Origin: 1-14-2-50-31-20 sp965370315
Lineage (GTDB): Bacteria; Bacteroidota; Ignavibacteria; Ignavibacteriales; Melioribacteraceae
Direction of reading: 5' to 3'
Length of the DNA: 18,954 nucleotides
NCBI GenBank assembly: GCA_965370315.1
Contig: CBDUTO010000085.1
Span: forward strand, 1-18,954
Every line of letters begins with the position of its first letter. Position 1 is the first letter of the stretch. Of this stretch, positions 1 to 7,369 are shown one piece after another. The notes beneath the pieces are model-generated. The model was not told the origin of the DNA. It did no database searches and was given only the letters and a program-made list of their open reading frames with translations. Made by a program: the position numbers and the translations under genes.

Positions 1-762
1 AGTTGGTAATTCTCCTAAAACAACATGAGCATCTGAGGTGACTTGTATATCTAAAGTATCTGTAAATTGAGATGGAACTTCAATAATTATTTTAAGTCGT
101 GTTAGAACTGAGTCGTATGTAGTAGATATTGCAGGGAATCCAACTATTTTGTTAGTTCCTTCAGTAAACTTAAAATAGACTCCATGATTATTCTCTTGCA
201 ACTCATTAACGGCTAAATCCATCCAACTACGTATAAGGTCTTTATCAAAATCTAGTGTAATTAATGTATCTCCAAAATACTCTCTATTTGAACTTACATC
301 TTCAATATTATAATCTAAATCAGGTAATTCTGTTTCCCCAAATTCCAAAGAGTTCCATTCGCTAGTAATTTCATGAAGTGTAAAATCAAAATTATTATTA
401 GATTCAGCACCAAATGTATATACTGGTTCAATCTCCAAAACAGCACTTTTTATAATAATACTATTATCACTAATTGCATCTTGCACAGAATCATCTAAGA
501 AAAGGTAAAACTTCATTAGAGTTGTCGATTCTACTTTGTCACTTTGTCCTAACAAGACTCTCGACGATGAATTAAGTGCGAGTGAGTCTGTGTCATAAAA
601 ACGAGTTTTTTGAAAAAACAATGAGTCAATACTATTAACTGTAATTAAATCTTGATCTGGTAATAAATTAGCACCAATTGATGTTGGGTCATCGCTACAA
701 CTATTTATAGAGAAAAGCAATAAAACAGAAGTTAAGAGCAAAATAATTATTCTATTCAACAA
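1..762 (-). CDS. Secreted lipoprotein, DUF4270/DNRLRE-like, C-terminus beyond the window
   Basis: The frame stays open from a TTG start to the left window edge, giving about 254 residues with no stop, so the gene is partial. The first 21 residues form a hydrophobic signal peptide ending in Ile-Asn-Ser before Cys22. The asparagine at -2 is not ideal for a lipobox but is tolerable. The sequence after the cysteine is Ser-Asp-Asp-Pro; acidic residues just after the cysteine are associated with surface export of lipoproteins in Bacteroidota. The Pro-Thr-Ser-Ile-Gly-Ala-Asn-Leu-Leu-Pro stretch resembles the start of DUF4270 proteins. The middle (Leu-Met-Lys-Phe, Ile-Lys-Ser-Ala-Val-Leu-Glu-Ile, Glu-Ile-Thr-Ser-Glu-Trp) resembles the DNRLRE beta-sandwich. 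There are two adjacent in-frame TTG codons (762 and 759). The first is preferred because a GGAGG lies 8 bases upstream, inside gmhB. The reading overlaps gmhB by 11 bases. The function is unknown, and the family call is from memory of motif style. Confidence 0.72.
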   Translation of the reverse strand, partial: MLNRIIILLLTSVLLLFSINSCSDDPTSIGANLLPDQDLITVNSIDSLFFQKTRFYDTDSLALNSSSRVLLGQSDKVESTTLMKFYLFLDDSVQDAISDNSIIIKSAVLEIEPVYTFGAESNNNFDFTLHEITSEWNSLEFGETELPDLDYNIEDVSSNREYFGDTLITLDFDKDLIRSWMDLAVNELQENNHGVYFKFTEGTNKIVGFPAISTTYDSVLTRLKIIIEVPSQFTDTLDIQVTSDAHVVLGELPT

Positions 763-1330
763 AAGTTTTACCTCCGGTATAATCTGTGATTATAAAATCA
801 CAAGCATTTAAAAAATTATCAATTATAAAATTAGGTCTATTCTCTTTAAAAGGTAGAATTTTCTCTTTCTTATAATTGATTAAAACTGTTTTAATTCCAG
901 CATTTATTCCACATTCAATATCAGATGGTTTATCACCTACAAAATAAGATTTTGATAAATCCAAATCCATCTCATTAGCTGCCTGAAATACCATTAAAGG
1001 TGAAGGCTTCCTACATTTCGATTCTTCATTGGAACTAAAATCTGGATGAAATGGACAATAATAGAATGCATCTATTATAACATTACTTTTTTCAAGTAAA
1101 ATCTGATTAACTTTTTTATTTACAGAATCTACTTCAACATTACTAAAAAATCCTCTAGCAATTCCCGATTGATTTGAAATAACGACAATCTTAAAACCAT
1201 ATTCATTTTTTAGTTTGGCAATCCCTTCACCAACTCCATCAAAAAGTTCAACAAGTTTTGGGTCTGATAAATACCCTGGATCAATATTTAATGTATTATC
1301 TCGATCAAAAAAGACTGCTGGAAACGACAT
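752..1330 (-). CDS. gmhB: HAD-family D-glycero-D-manno-heptose-bisphosphatase-like phosphatase
   Basis: This 192-residue protein is a HAD-superfamily phosphatase of the histidinol-phosphatase/GmhB type. GmhB removes the 1- or 7-phosphate from heptose bisphosphate while ADP-heptose is made in the cytoplasm for lipopolysaccharide core or glycoprotein sugars. Motif I is Asp9-Arg-Asp11-Asn-Thr (nucleophile and acid/base), motif II is Ser52-Asn-Gln-Ser-Gly-Ile-Ala-Arg-Gly, motif III includes Lys108 in Cys-Arg-Lys-Pro, and motif IV is Gly132-Asp133 to Asp137. The zinc-loop region is incomplete: Cys92 is present, but phenylalanine stands at 94 where E. coli GmhB has a zinc-ligand histidine (His95 follows), and there is one cysteine (Cys106) instead of Cys-X-Cys. 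Zinc may therefore not bind in the usual way. The start is 8 bases after the glgA stop with no strong ribosome site, so it is probably co-translated. No other heptose gene is visible, so the substrate is inferred; another sugar phosphate is possible. Confidence 0.82.
   Translation of the reverse strand: MSFPAVFFDRDNTLNIDPGYLSDPKLVELFDGVGEGIAKLKNEYGFKIVVISNQSGIARGFFSNVEVDSVNKKVNQILLEKSNVIIDAFYYCPFHPDFSSNEESKCRKPSPLMVFQAANEMDLDLSKSYFVGDKPSDIECGINAGIKTVLINYKKEKILPFKENRPNFIIDNFLNACDFIITDYTGGKTFVE
771..775 (-). promoter_or_regulatory. Shine-Dalgarno site that sets the TTG start of the lipoprotein gene
   Basis: A perfect GGAGG on the minus strand lies inside the last codons of gmhB. It sits 8 bases before TTG at 762 and 11 before TTG at 759. 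No ATG or GTG is available in this frame downstream of the in-frame stop near 790, so this site is the main support for a TTG start and for translational coupling with gmhB. Confidence 0.6.
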
Positions 1331-1338
1331 AAGTATAC

Positions 1339-2829
1339 TTACTTCAAAATATTTTTATATAAACCAACATAATTTTTAGCAGAATCTAACCAACTAAAAT
1401 TAGATTTCATTCCAGTTTTCATCAACTTTTCCCATGCTTTTTTATCTTCAAATAGTGATAAAGCTTTCTTTATACTATTGATAAGATCTTTTGTTTCATA
1501 ATTAGTAAAAACAAATCCATTTCCAGATCCATCTTTGGGATTATAGTTAACAACAGTATCAGCTAAACCACCAGTTTTCCTTACTATTGGAATTGTTCCA
1601 TAGACTAAACTATACATTTGGTTTAAGCCACAAGGTTCATATTTTGATGGCATCAAGAACATATCTGCACCAGCTTCAATTATATGGGCAATATCGTCAT
1701 CAAATCCAATAAAACAAGCAAACTTATTTTCATATTTCATTTCAGCATCTTCAAAGAACTTTTGATATTTTTTATCACCTGTTCCAAGTAAAACAAGTTG
1801 AATATCTAGCGCCATCACCTCTTTAAAAGCTTTCTTGAATAGATCGAAACCTTTGTTATCTTCTAAGCGAGATATCATACCAATAAGAGGAGTTTCGGGT
1901 TTAAAATCAAGTCCAAATTTTTCAGATAATTCTTCTTTATTAACTAGTTTATTATTTAACGATGAAATAGTGAATTTCTTTGCAATTTTCTTGTCTTTTT
2001 CTGGATTCCAGACTAAAGTGTCAATTCCGTTACCAATGCCATATAAATCTTTTTTTCTACTATTAATATCATCGTTTAAACCAACACTAATTTCTGGTAT
2101 TTTACATATTTCTTTAGAATAAGTTTCACTAACAGTACTTATTGCATCAGAATATTTCAAACCAGATTTAAGGAAATTTAGTTTCCCATTTAATAGTACA
2201 CCTTTATCATTGTTTAATTCTTCAGGTAAACCAGTTTTAGCAAAGGATGTTTTTGAAAAAATACCCTGTGCACCAATATTGTGAATTGTTAAAAGTGTTT
2301 TTATATTTTTAAAATTTTCGTTATTCTTGAAAAGAGTTTTTTGATAAACAGGTATAAGTGCTGTTTGCCAATCATTGATATGAATTATATCAGGAACCCA
2401 TCCTAACTTGTCAATCAATTCAAAAACAGATTTTGAAAGTAATATATATCTTTCGTCGTTATCTTTATAGTTTTTTCCAGTTAGAGGGTCAGAATAAAGG
2501 CTATGTCTTTTTCCAAAATACTCTTCATTGTCTAAAAAGTAGATTTGAACTCTTGCCTTGCTCCCAATTAAAAATGAAGACCTTAAAGAGTATACGACTT
2601 CCTTTTTCCCAATTGTAGTAGTTAAATCTTTCAATCTTACTACTTCATGAATTTTATATTTTCGTTCATCAATTGATCCATACTTAGGAACCACTATTCG
2701 AACTTGGTGTCCAAGTTCTTGAAGTTTTTGTGGAAGTGCAGATGAAACATCAGCTAAACCGCCAGTTTTCACAAAGGGAACTACCTCTGAAGTTACAAAA
2801 AGTATTTTATATTTTTTAGCTGAAGCCAT
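1339..2829 (-). CDS. glgA: Glycogen/starch synthase (GT5, ADP-glucose type)
   Basis: This 496-residue protein has the two-Rossmann-fold layout of family GT5 glycogen synthase, which transfers glucose from ADP-glucose to the non-reducing end of an alpha-1,4-glucan in the cytoplasm. The N-terminal signature Lys21-Thr-Gly-Gly-Leu-Ala-Asp-Val is the nucleotide-sugar-binding loop. The conserved His-Ile-Asn-Asp-Trp-Gln and Thr-Ile-His-Asn follow in the N-domain. The C-domain carries Gly-Ile-Gly-Asn-Gly-Ile-Asp, Ile-Ser-Arg-Leu-Glu, and Glu-Pro-Cys-Gly-Leu-Asn-Gln followed by a second Lys-Thr-Gly-Gly-Leu-Ala-Asp-Thr motif. The length matches the bacterial family. The ATG has a good GAGG five bases upstream. 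It is the first gene of a minus-strand set with gmhB and a lipoprotein. No glgB, glgC or glgP is in the window. A glgA gene next to a DUF4270-type lipoprotein is an arrangement I recall from Bacteroidota genomes. Confidence 0.95.
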   Translation of the reverse strand: MASAKKYKILFVTSEVVPFVKTGGLADVSSALPQKLQELGHQVRIVVPKYGSIDERKYKIHEVVRLKDLTTTIGKKEVVYSLRSSFLIGSKARVQIYFLDNEEYFGKRHSLYSDPLTGKNYKDNDERYILLSKSVFELIDKLGWVPDIIHINDWQTALIPVYQKTLFKNNENFKNIKTLLTIHNIGAQGIFSKTSFAKTGLPEELNNDKGVLLNGKLNFLKSGLKYSDAISTVSETYSKEICKIPEISVGLNDDINSRKKDLYGIGNGIDTLVWNPEKDKKIAKKFTISSLNNKLVNKEELSEKFGLDFKPETPLIGMISRLEDNKGFDLFKKAFKEVMALDIQLVLLGTGDKKYQKFFEDAEMKYENKFACFIGFDDDIAHIIEAGADMFLMPSKYEPCGLNQMYSLVYGTIPIVRKTGGLADTVVNYNPKDGSGNGFVFTNYETKDLINSIKKALSLFEDKKAWEKLMKTGMKSNFSWLDSAKNYVGLYKNILK

Positions 2830-2991
2830 TTTTCCTCGATACTTTATTTTCAGGAATATAAGATGTAAATTTACAAAAATATTGACTCTGTAACAAAAAT
2901 AATCGATATTATAGTTTGCTTTGATTTTTTAGTTACACAATTAAAACAAGCTTATATTTACTTCATCCAAACAAAAACAATAGTATAATAA
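2830..2991. promoter_or_regulatory. Divergent promoter region between glgA and hutI
   Basis: This 162-base AT-rich spacer separates two outward-facing genes and must hold both promoters. On the minus strand TTGTTA (2896-2891) and TAAATT (2873-2868) are 17 bases apart, a plausible sigma-70-type pair for glgA. On the plus strand TTGACT (2882-2887) and TATTAT (2907-2912) are 19 bases apart, which is somewhat long. In DNA this AT-rich such matches occur by chance, so the region is better supported than the exact boxes. The hutI ATG has no Shine-Dalgarno site, only an A-rich leader. Confidence 0.4.
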
Positions 2992-4236
2992 ATGGTTACT
3001 TTATTTAGAAATCCAAAACAAATTATTACAATTGACAGTAATGGAAAAAACCACAAGCGTGGTTCTGAAATGAATGACATTGGTCTAATTGAAAATCATT
3101 CTATGCTAGTAGAAAATGGGAAAATTAAAAAGATAATTAAAAATTCGTCTGTAGCTAAATCCAAATTTGACTCTGAAGTTAATCTGACTGATAAAATTGT
3201 TTTACCAGGTTTTGTAGAGTGCCATACTCATACAGCTTTTGCAGGATCACGCTCTGAGGAGTTTAAACTTAAATTACAAGGGGTTAATTACGAGGAGATT
3301 GCAAAAAGAGGTGGTGGAATAACAAACACAATGAGTGCAGTCAGAAATTCCTCCTTTGATGAATTAATTGAAATAGTTAAACCTCGAATAGAGTATTTCA
3401 TATCTCAAGGAATTACTACCCTCGAAATAAAAAGTGGATATGGATTAAGTTTTTATGATGAGATTAAGTTATTACAAGTTATTAAAGAGTTAAACAAAAT
3501 TTATGCTATTGATATAGTTCCAACATTTTTGGGAGCACATACTTTTCCACCAGAGTATAAAAATGACAATGAAAAATATATTGATTTAATTACTAATGAA
3601 CTAATACCATATGTTAGTAAAAATAAATTAGCAAAATTCTGTGATGTATTTTGTGAATCTACAGCTTTTTCTGCAGAGCAAACTGAAAAAATATTTAAAG
3701 TAGCTGTTGAAAATGGATTAAAGTTGAAGTTACATAGTGAGCAATTCAACTCAATTGGAGGGGTTGAAGTAGCTTTAAAAATGAATGCGACAAGTGTAGA
3801 CCATCTAGAAGTTTTGAAAGAAGATCAAATTGAATCTTTTAGAAATAGTGAAACTACTGCCGTTCTTCTCCCTGGAGTTTCATTTTTCTTAGATTACGAT
3901 TATGCACCAGCGCGTAAATTAATTGATTCGAATGCAATAGTTGCCTTAGCTACTGATTTTAATCCTGGTTCATCACATATAGCAAACTTTCAATTAATTA
4001 TGGCTTTAGCTGCTCTTAAAATGGATATGACAATTGAAGAAATATTTACAGCCGTAACTTTAAATGCAGCTCATGCTCTGGATCTTTCAGAAATATTAGG
4101 AAGTATCGAAGTAGGTAAAAATGCTGATTTTTCAATATTTGAAGCTAAAGATTATTCAGAACTAGTTTATAATATAGGGAGAAATCTTAATGTTATGACT
4201 ATTAAAAATGGTGAGATTATTTACCATCAAGAATAG
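2992..4236 (+). CDS. hutI: Imidazolonepropionase
   Basis: This 414-residue protein is an amidohydrolase-fold imidazolonepropionase, which opens 4-imidazolone-5-propionate to N-formimino-L-glutamate in step three of histidine breakdown in the cytoplasm. The metal site is visible: His78-Thr-His80 in Gly-Phe-Val-Glu-Cys-His-Thr-His, then His183 in Leu-Gly-Ala-His-Thr-Phe, His248 in Leu-His-Ser-Glu-Gln-Phe, and Asp322 in Ala-Thr-Asp-Phe-Asn-Pro-Gly-Ser. The substrate-loop motifs Gly-Gly-Gly-Ile and Lys-Ser-Gly-Tyr-Gly-Leu (147-152) are also present. The N- and C-terminal strands form the small beta-sandwich with the typical ending Gly-Lys-Asn-Ala-Asp-Phe. Length is normal for the family and no residue of the site is missing. 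The neighbours are not hut genes (no hutH, hutU or hutG), so the rest of the pathway must be elsewhere if it works here. Confidence 0.95.
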   Translation: MVTLFRNPKQIITIDSNGKNHKRGSEMNDIGLIENHSMLVENGKIKKIIKNSSVAKSKFDSEVNLTDKIVLPGFVECHTHTAFAGSRSEEFKLKLQGVNYEEIAKRGGGITNTMSAVRNSSFDELIEIVKPRIEYFISQGITTLEIKSGYGLSFYDEIKLLQVIKELNKIYAIDIVPTFLGAHTFPPEYKNDNEKYIDLITNELIPYVSKNKLAKFCDVFCESTAFSAEQTEKIFKVAVENGLKLKLHSEQFNSIGGVEVALKMNATSVDHLEVLKEDQIESFRNSETTAVLLPGVSFFLDYDYAPARKLIDSNAIVALATDFNPGSSHIANFQLIMALAALKMDMTIEEIFTAVTLNAAHALDLSEILGSIEVGKNADFSIFEAKDYSELVYNIGRNLNVMTIKNGEIIYHQE

Positions 4237-4290
4237 AACTTATACAATAATTTATAAACGGTTATTCCGAATCCGTTCTGTGGGTATGAA

Positions 4291-4308
4291 ATCTTCTAAA
4301 TAGGAGAT
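4291..4308 (+). other. Short hairpin in the hutI-namZ spacer
   Basis: ATCTTCT (4291-4297) pairs with AGGAGAT (4302-4308) around a 4-base loop, giving seven pairs with one G-U wobble. It lies 55 bases after the hutI stop and 48 bases before the next start. A weaker 5-bp stem (AACGG/CCGTT, about 4257-4277) lies just before it. No U-run follows, so it is not a convincing intrinsic terminator; it could shape the leader of the next gene. Low certainty. Confidence 0.3.
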
Positions 4309-4356
4309 CTCTTGTAAAAATTTAAAATTACAATATTTAAATAATTAGGTGATAAA

Positions 4357-5601
4357 ATGAAATATTTAATCAATTTACTACTTGCAACTATTTTGCTATT
4401 TTCAATAACTTTTGCACAAACTCAAAAAGTAAAATTAGGGATTGAAGTTTTAGCAGAAAATCAATTTGATATTTTACAAAACAAAAGAGTTGGATTAGTT
4501 ACAAATCCTTCTGGGGTTGATAGCAAGTTAAACTCAACAATCGATATTCTAAATGCTGGTGAAGGATATGAACTTGTAGCTTTATTCGGAGCAGAACATG
4601 GAATAAGAGGAGATGTAGAGGGTGGAGATAAAATAAGTGATTCTAAAGATGGAGTTACTGGTCTTCCTGTTTATTCTTTATATGGTAAAAACAGAAAACC
4701 TAATGAAGAGATGTTTGAGGATATTGATGTACTTGTTTATGATATCCAAGATGTTGGTTGCCGTTCATATACGTTCATTAGCACTTTAGGAAAAATAATG
4801 GAAGCTGCTTCTGAGTTCAATAAGGAAATTGTTGTACTTGATAGGCCAAATCCACTTAGTGGAAATAAAGTTGAAGGTAGTATTGTTGAAGATGGATATT
4901 TCTCTTTTATAGGACAATTTGAAATACCATATGTTTATGGCTTAACCGTCGGTGAACTTGCTCTTCTTTTAAATAGTGAAGGAATGCTTAAAGATAGTGT
5001 TAAATGTAAACTTCAAGTAGTAAAAATGGATGGCTGGAAGAGAGAATACTCTTTTGAAGATACTGGATTAAATTGGGTTCCAACATCACCACATATTCCA
5101 CATAAAGATTCACCTGCATTTTACGTGATGTCTGGTATTGTTGGAGAGTTACGTGATGTTATATCTATTGGAGTGGGTTACACACTTCCCTTCCAAACAT
5201 TTGCTTATGAAGATGTGGATGGAATTGAATTATCGAATAGATTAAATAAACTTAACTTACCTGGACTTTTGTTTATGCCGATCTCTTACAAACCATATTA
5301 TGCTTTTGGAAAAAGTGAACATATTTCTGGAGTGGAAGTATTCATTACAGATTTTGACAAGGTAGAACTAATGAAAACTCAATTATATGTTTTACAAGAA
5401 TTAAAAACAATGTATCCTGAATACAATATTTTTGAGGCAACAAATAAGAGACATATAAGTGCTTTCGATAAAGCTATGGGAACTAACAAAATTAGAGAAA
5501 TATTCTCAGAACGATTTAAAGTATCTGATGTAAATAAATATTTAGATAAAGATATTGAAGCATTTAAAAAAGAATCTAAACAATACTATTTATACGAATA
5601 A
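4357..5601 (+). CDS. namZ: Secreted DUF1343/NamZ-type exo-beta-N-acetylmuramidase
   Basis: This 414-residue protein belongs to the DUF1343 family (GH171), whose studied member NamZ from Bacillus subtilis removes N-acetylmuramic acid from the non-reducing end of peptidoglycan fragments. A signal peptide covers residues 1-20 (Lys-Tyr start, hydrophobic core, Thr-Phe-Ala then Gln21), so it is exported. Family motifs run in order: Val-Gly-Leu-Val-Thr-Asn-Pro-Ser-Gly (45-53), Phe-Gly-Ala-Glu80-His81-Gly-Ile-Arg-Gly, Val-Tyr-Asp-Ile-Gln-Asp-Val-Gly (127-134), Leu-Asp-Arg-Pro-Asn-Pro-Leu (161-167), Tyr-Gly-Leu-Thr-Val-Gly-Glu, and Trp-Val-Pro-Thr-Ser-Pro-His-Ile-Pro. The Glu80-His81 pair is the likely catalytic region. 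The start has AGGTG seven bases upstream. No NagZ, amidase or MurNAc kinase gene lies beside it, so whether it serves recycling or nutrient use cannot be told. The name rests on family membership. Confidence 0.88.
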   Translation: MKYLINLLLATILLFSITFAQTQKVKLGIEVLAENQFDILQNKRVGLVTNPSGVDSKLNSTIDILNAGEGYELVALFGAEHGIRGDVEGGDKISDSKDGVTGLPVYSLYGKNRKPNEEMFEDIDVLVYDIQDVGCRSYTFISTLGKIMEAASEFNKEIVVLDRPNPLSGNKVEGSIVEDGYFSFIGQFEIPYVYGLTVGELALLLNSEGMLKDSVKCKLQVVKMDGWKREYSFEDTGLNWVPTSPHIPHKDSPAFYVMSGIVGELRDVISIGVGYTLPFQTFAYEDVDGIELSNRLNKLNLPGLLFMPISYKPYYAFGKSEHISGVEVFITDFDKVELMKTQLYVLQELKTMYPEYNIFEATNKRHISAFDKAMGTNKIREIFSERFKVSDVNKYLDKDIEAFKKESKQYYLYE

Positions 5602-5609
5602 TAGTATTG
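5581..5609. terminator. Perfect 10-bp hairpin across the namZ stop codon
   Basis: CAATACTATT (5581-5590) and AATAGTATTG (5600-5609) are exact inverse complements around a 9-base loop that contains the end of namZ. On the plus strand no U-run follows. On the minus strand the stem is followed by TTTAGATTC and then six Ts, so it could stop transcription arriving from the mltG/Ig-like operon. The stem is all but GC-free, which weakens it as a terminator. Confidence 0.4.
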
Positions 5610-5649
5610 TAAAAACGAATATAATGTCAATTCGAATTCCAAATTTTGG

Positions 5650-5683
5650 GTGAGAAATCTATTTATTTTTAAAGATTTCTCAC
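5650..5683. terminator. Perfect 11-bp hairpin between convergent genes, probable bidirectional terminator
   Basis: GTGAGAAATCT (5650-5660) and AGATTTCTCAC (5673-5683) are exact inverse complements with a 12-base AT loop. It sits midway between two genes that point at each other, the usual place for a shared terminator. It is enclosed by a further complementary pair, AACGAAT (5614-5620) with ATTCGTT (5684-5690). U-runs on either side are poor, so the role is inferred from position and symmetry. Confidence 0.5.
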
Positions 5684-5713
5684 ATTCGTTACAAATTACA
5701 AAATGGGGAATAT

Positions 5714-7369
5714 TTAATTTGTAATTAGTACATCACCCACAGGCCAGCGTGCTCTTAGATTTAAAGTGTCTGGATGGATGAAAAACTTTTCTGAAATTTC
5801 AAATGGATCTACACTTCCATAGTTATATGTACCACTTGAATCATTATCGAAGAATGTATGAATTGTATAGTTACCTGGAAGTATTCTCTCAAAAACAAAG
5901 TCATTAGTTTCAGTTACTATTGTAGAATAGCTAAGGTTTTTGATATCAAGATTTGTAATAACAACTACACAAATATCCGTGTATTCATGTATGTTTACTG
6001 TACCAGAGAGTCCTGAAAATTCACGACCACTTAATGCTTGCAATGCAATTGTTTGAACAGAATCTAGACTATTCCCTGCAGCATCACTTATTTTATTATG
6101 ATCAATTTTAAATTCTATTTTCTGGTTAGTCTCTAACTCATTCATTAAAACTATATCAAAATATGCATCATTTACTCTCTTTATTTTCCAATCAAATTTG
6201 TCAAGTAAAAGTGCTTGCTCTAACTCTTTTACATCAATGCCATCATTAAATATTAGAGTAAATTTTGGGTTTATATTGTCAATTTGATTTCCATCATAAT
6301 CTGTTACTATACTTTTGATTAGTGGAGCAACTGTATCAGGTTTCTCATTTATTGTAAATTGGTAGCTATCATAAGGTGTCACATTTCCAATTTTATCAAA
6401 TATATTTTCAGCTATTAAATAATTATCCTCATCAATATTGAGTGTATCACTATTTGAAATAAAATATTCGTATTTACCTTTATTGCCTTGATATACAAAT
6501 CTAGCTTCAGCCCTTCTTTGCGAAGTAGAATCATAAATATAAAAATTTGAGGAGCTTATTTTAGAAGAATCTAAAGGTTCAGAATATTCAACTGAAATAT
6601 GATGTTGATCAGTCATAGTTACATTCGAAATAAATGGAGGTATAGTATCTTCACGAGTCAATTTAAAATCAATTTGATTGATAGAATTTATTGAGTCACT
6701 CAAAATAATAAGACTTGAGGATACACCAAATGCATCATCACCAATATTATAGAGTCGATTAGCGCCTTCATCTTTAACAGCAAATACTCTATATTCACCA
6801 TTTTTCAATCCAAGAAGTTGATACTCCCCATTATCACCTACTTGAGTGATGTTTTTAGCTTTCTCAAATAATGGATTAGCAAAAGTATCTACTTTATGAT
6901 AAGCAAATACCATAGTTCCAGTCAAATCATTATCGTAAACTTTCCCTTTTATCATTCCACTATCAATTTTGCTACCTGTAGAAAATGATATGTTCATAGC
7001 CCTTTCCATTGGATTCTGATTATTCAAATCCTTAATACTTGATCCAATTGATACTGTGTAGGTTGTGTTCTCCTCAAGAGTATCATCAAATGCTATTTCG
7101 ACAGTTGTGCCTGTCCAATCATATTCAAGATTTTTAATCTCTGGGGAAATAAAAAGTGCATCAAGTAGTGATAATTTCTCAACATACTCCGAAAAGACAA
7201 TTTCAAAATGGTCATCATTAAAATTGAGGGTTCCAGTCTTGGGATAAACATCTAGAATTTCAGGTGGTTCAGTATCTTTTGGTCCTCCAGGAGGGGCTTG
7301 CTGATTAGCACATTTTACAACTAAAATAGTTAATACAAAAAACAAAGCATATTTTATAAATACTTTCAT
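5714..7369 (-). CDS. Ig-like (Big_5) domain lipoprotein
   Basis: This protein of about 551 residues is an exported lipoprotein of unknown job. With the chosen start the signal peptide is Met-Lys-Val-Phe-Ile-Lys then a hydrophobic run, ending at Cys20. It is followed by Ala-Asn-Gln and the Pro-Pro-Gly-Gly-Pro-Lys-Asp-Thr linker that typifies Bacteroidota lipoproteins with an N-terminal SbsA/Big_5 Ig-like fold (about 30-135, with Phe-Ser-Glu-Tyr-Val). A carboxypeptidase-regulatory-like sandwich follows (about 140-200), then two more Ig-like segments opening Asp-Thr-Ile-Pro-Pro (about 240) and Asp-Thr-Val-Ala-Pro (about 345). A C-terminal sandwich ends with Pro-Gly-Asn-Tyr-Thr and an Asp-Asn-Asp-Ser-Ser-Gly turn. 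A longer start at 7384 exists, but the start at 7369 has GGAGA eight bases upstream and overlaps the mltG stop as ATGA. Expression is therefore probably coupled to mltG, which hints at an envelope or cell-wall role. Confidence 0.82.
   Translation of the reverse strand: MKVFIKYALFFVLTILVVKCANQQAPPGGPKDTEPPEILDVYPKTGTLNFNDDHFEIVFSEYVEKLSLLDALFISPEIKNLEYDWTGTTVEIAFDDTLEENTTYTVSIGSSIKDLNNQNPMERAMNISFSTGSKIDSGMIKGKVYDNDLTGTMVFAYHKVDTFANPLFEKAKNITQVGDNGEYQLLGLKNGEYRVFAVKDEGANRLYNIGDDAFGVSSSLIILSDSINSINQIDFKLTREDTIPPFISNVTMTDQHHISVEYSEPLDSSKISSSNFYIYDSTSQRRAEARFVYQGNKGKYEYFISNSDTLNIDEDNYLIAENIFDKIGNVTPYDSYQFTINEKPDTVAPLIKSIVTDYDGNQIDNINPKFTLIFNDGIDVKELEQALLLDKFDWKIKRVNDAYFDIVLMNELETNQKIEFKIDHNKISDAAGNSLDSVQTIALQALSGREFSGLSGTVNIHEYTDICVVVITNLDIKNLSYSTIVTETNDFVFERILPGNYTIHTFFDNDSSGTYNYGSVDPFEISEKFFIHPDTLNLRARWPVGDVLITN

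Noticed and set aside
1835..2122. Open plus-strand frame antisense to glgA
   Set aside because: It lies wholly inside a well-supported gene, has no ribosome site and its protein shows no recognisable domain; it is a shadow of AT-rich coding sequence.
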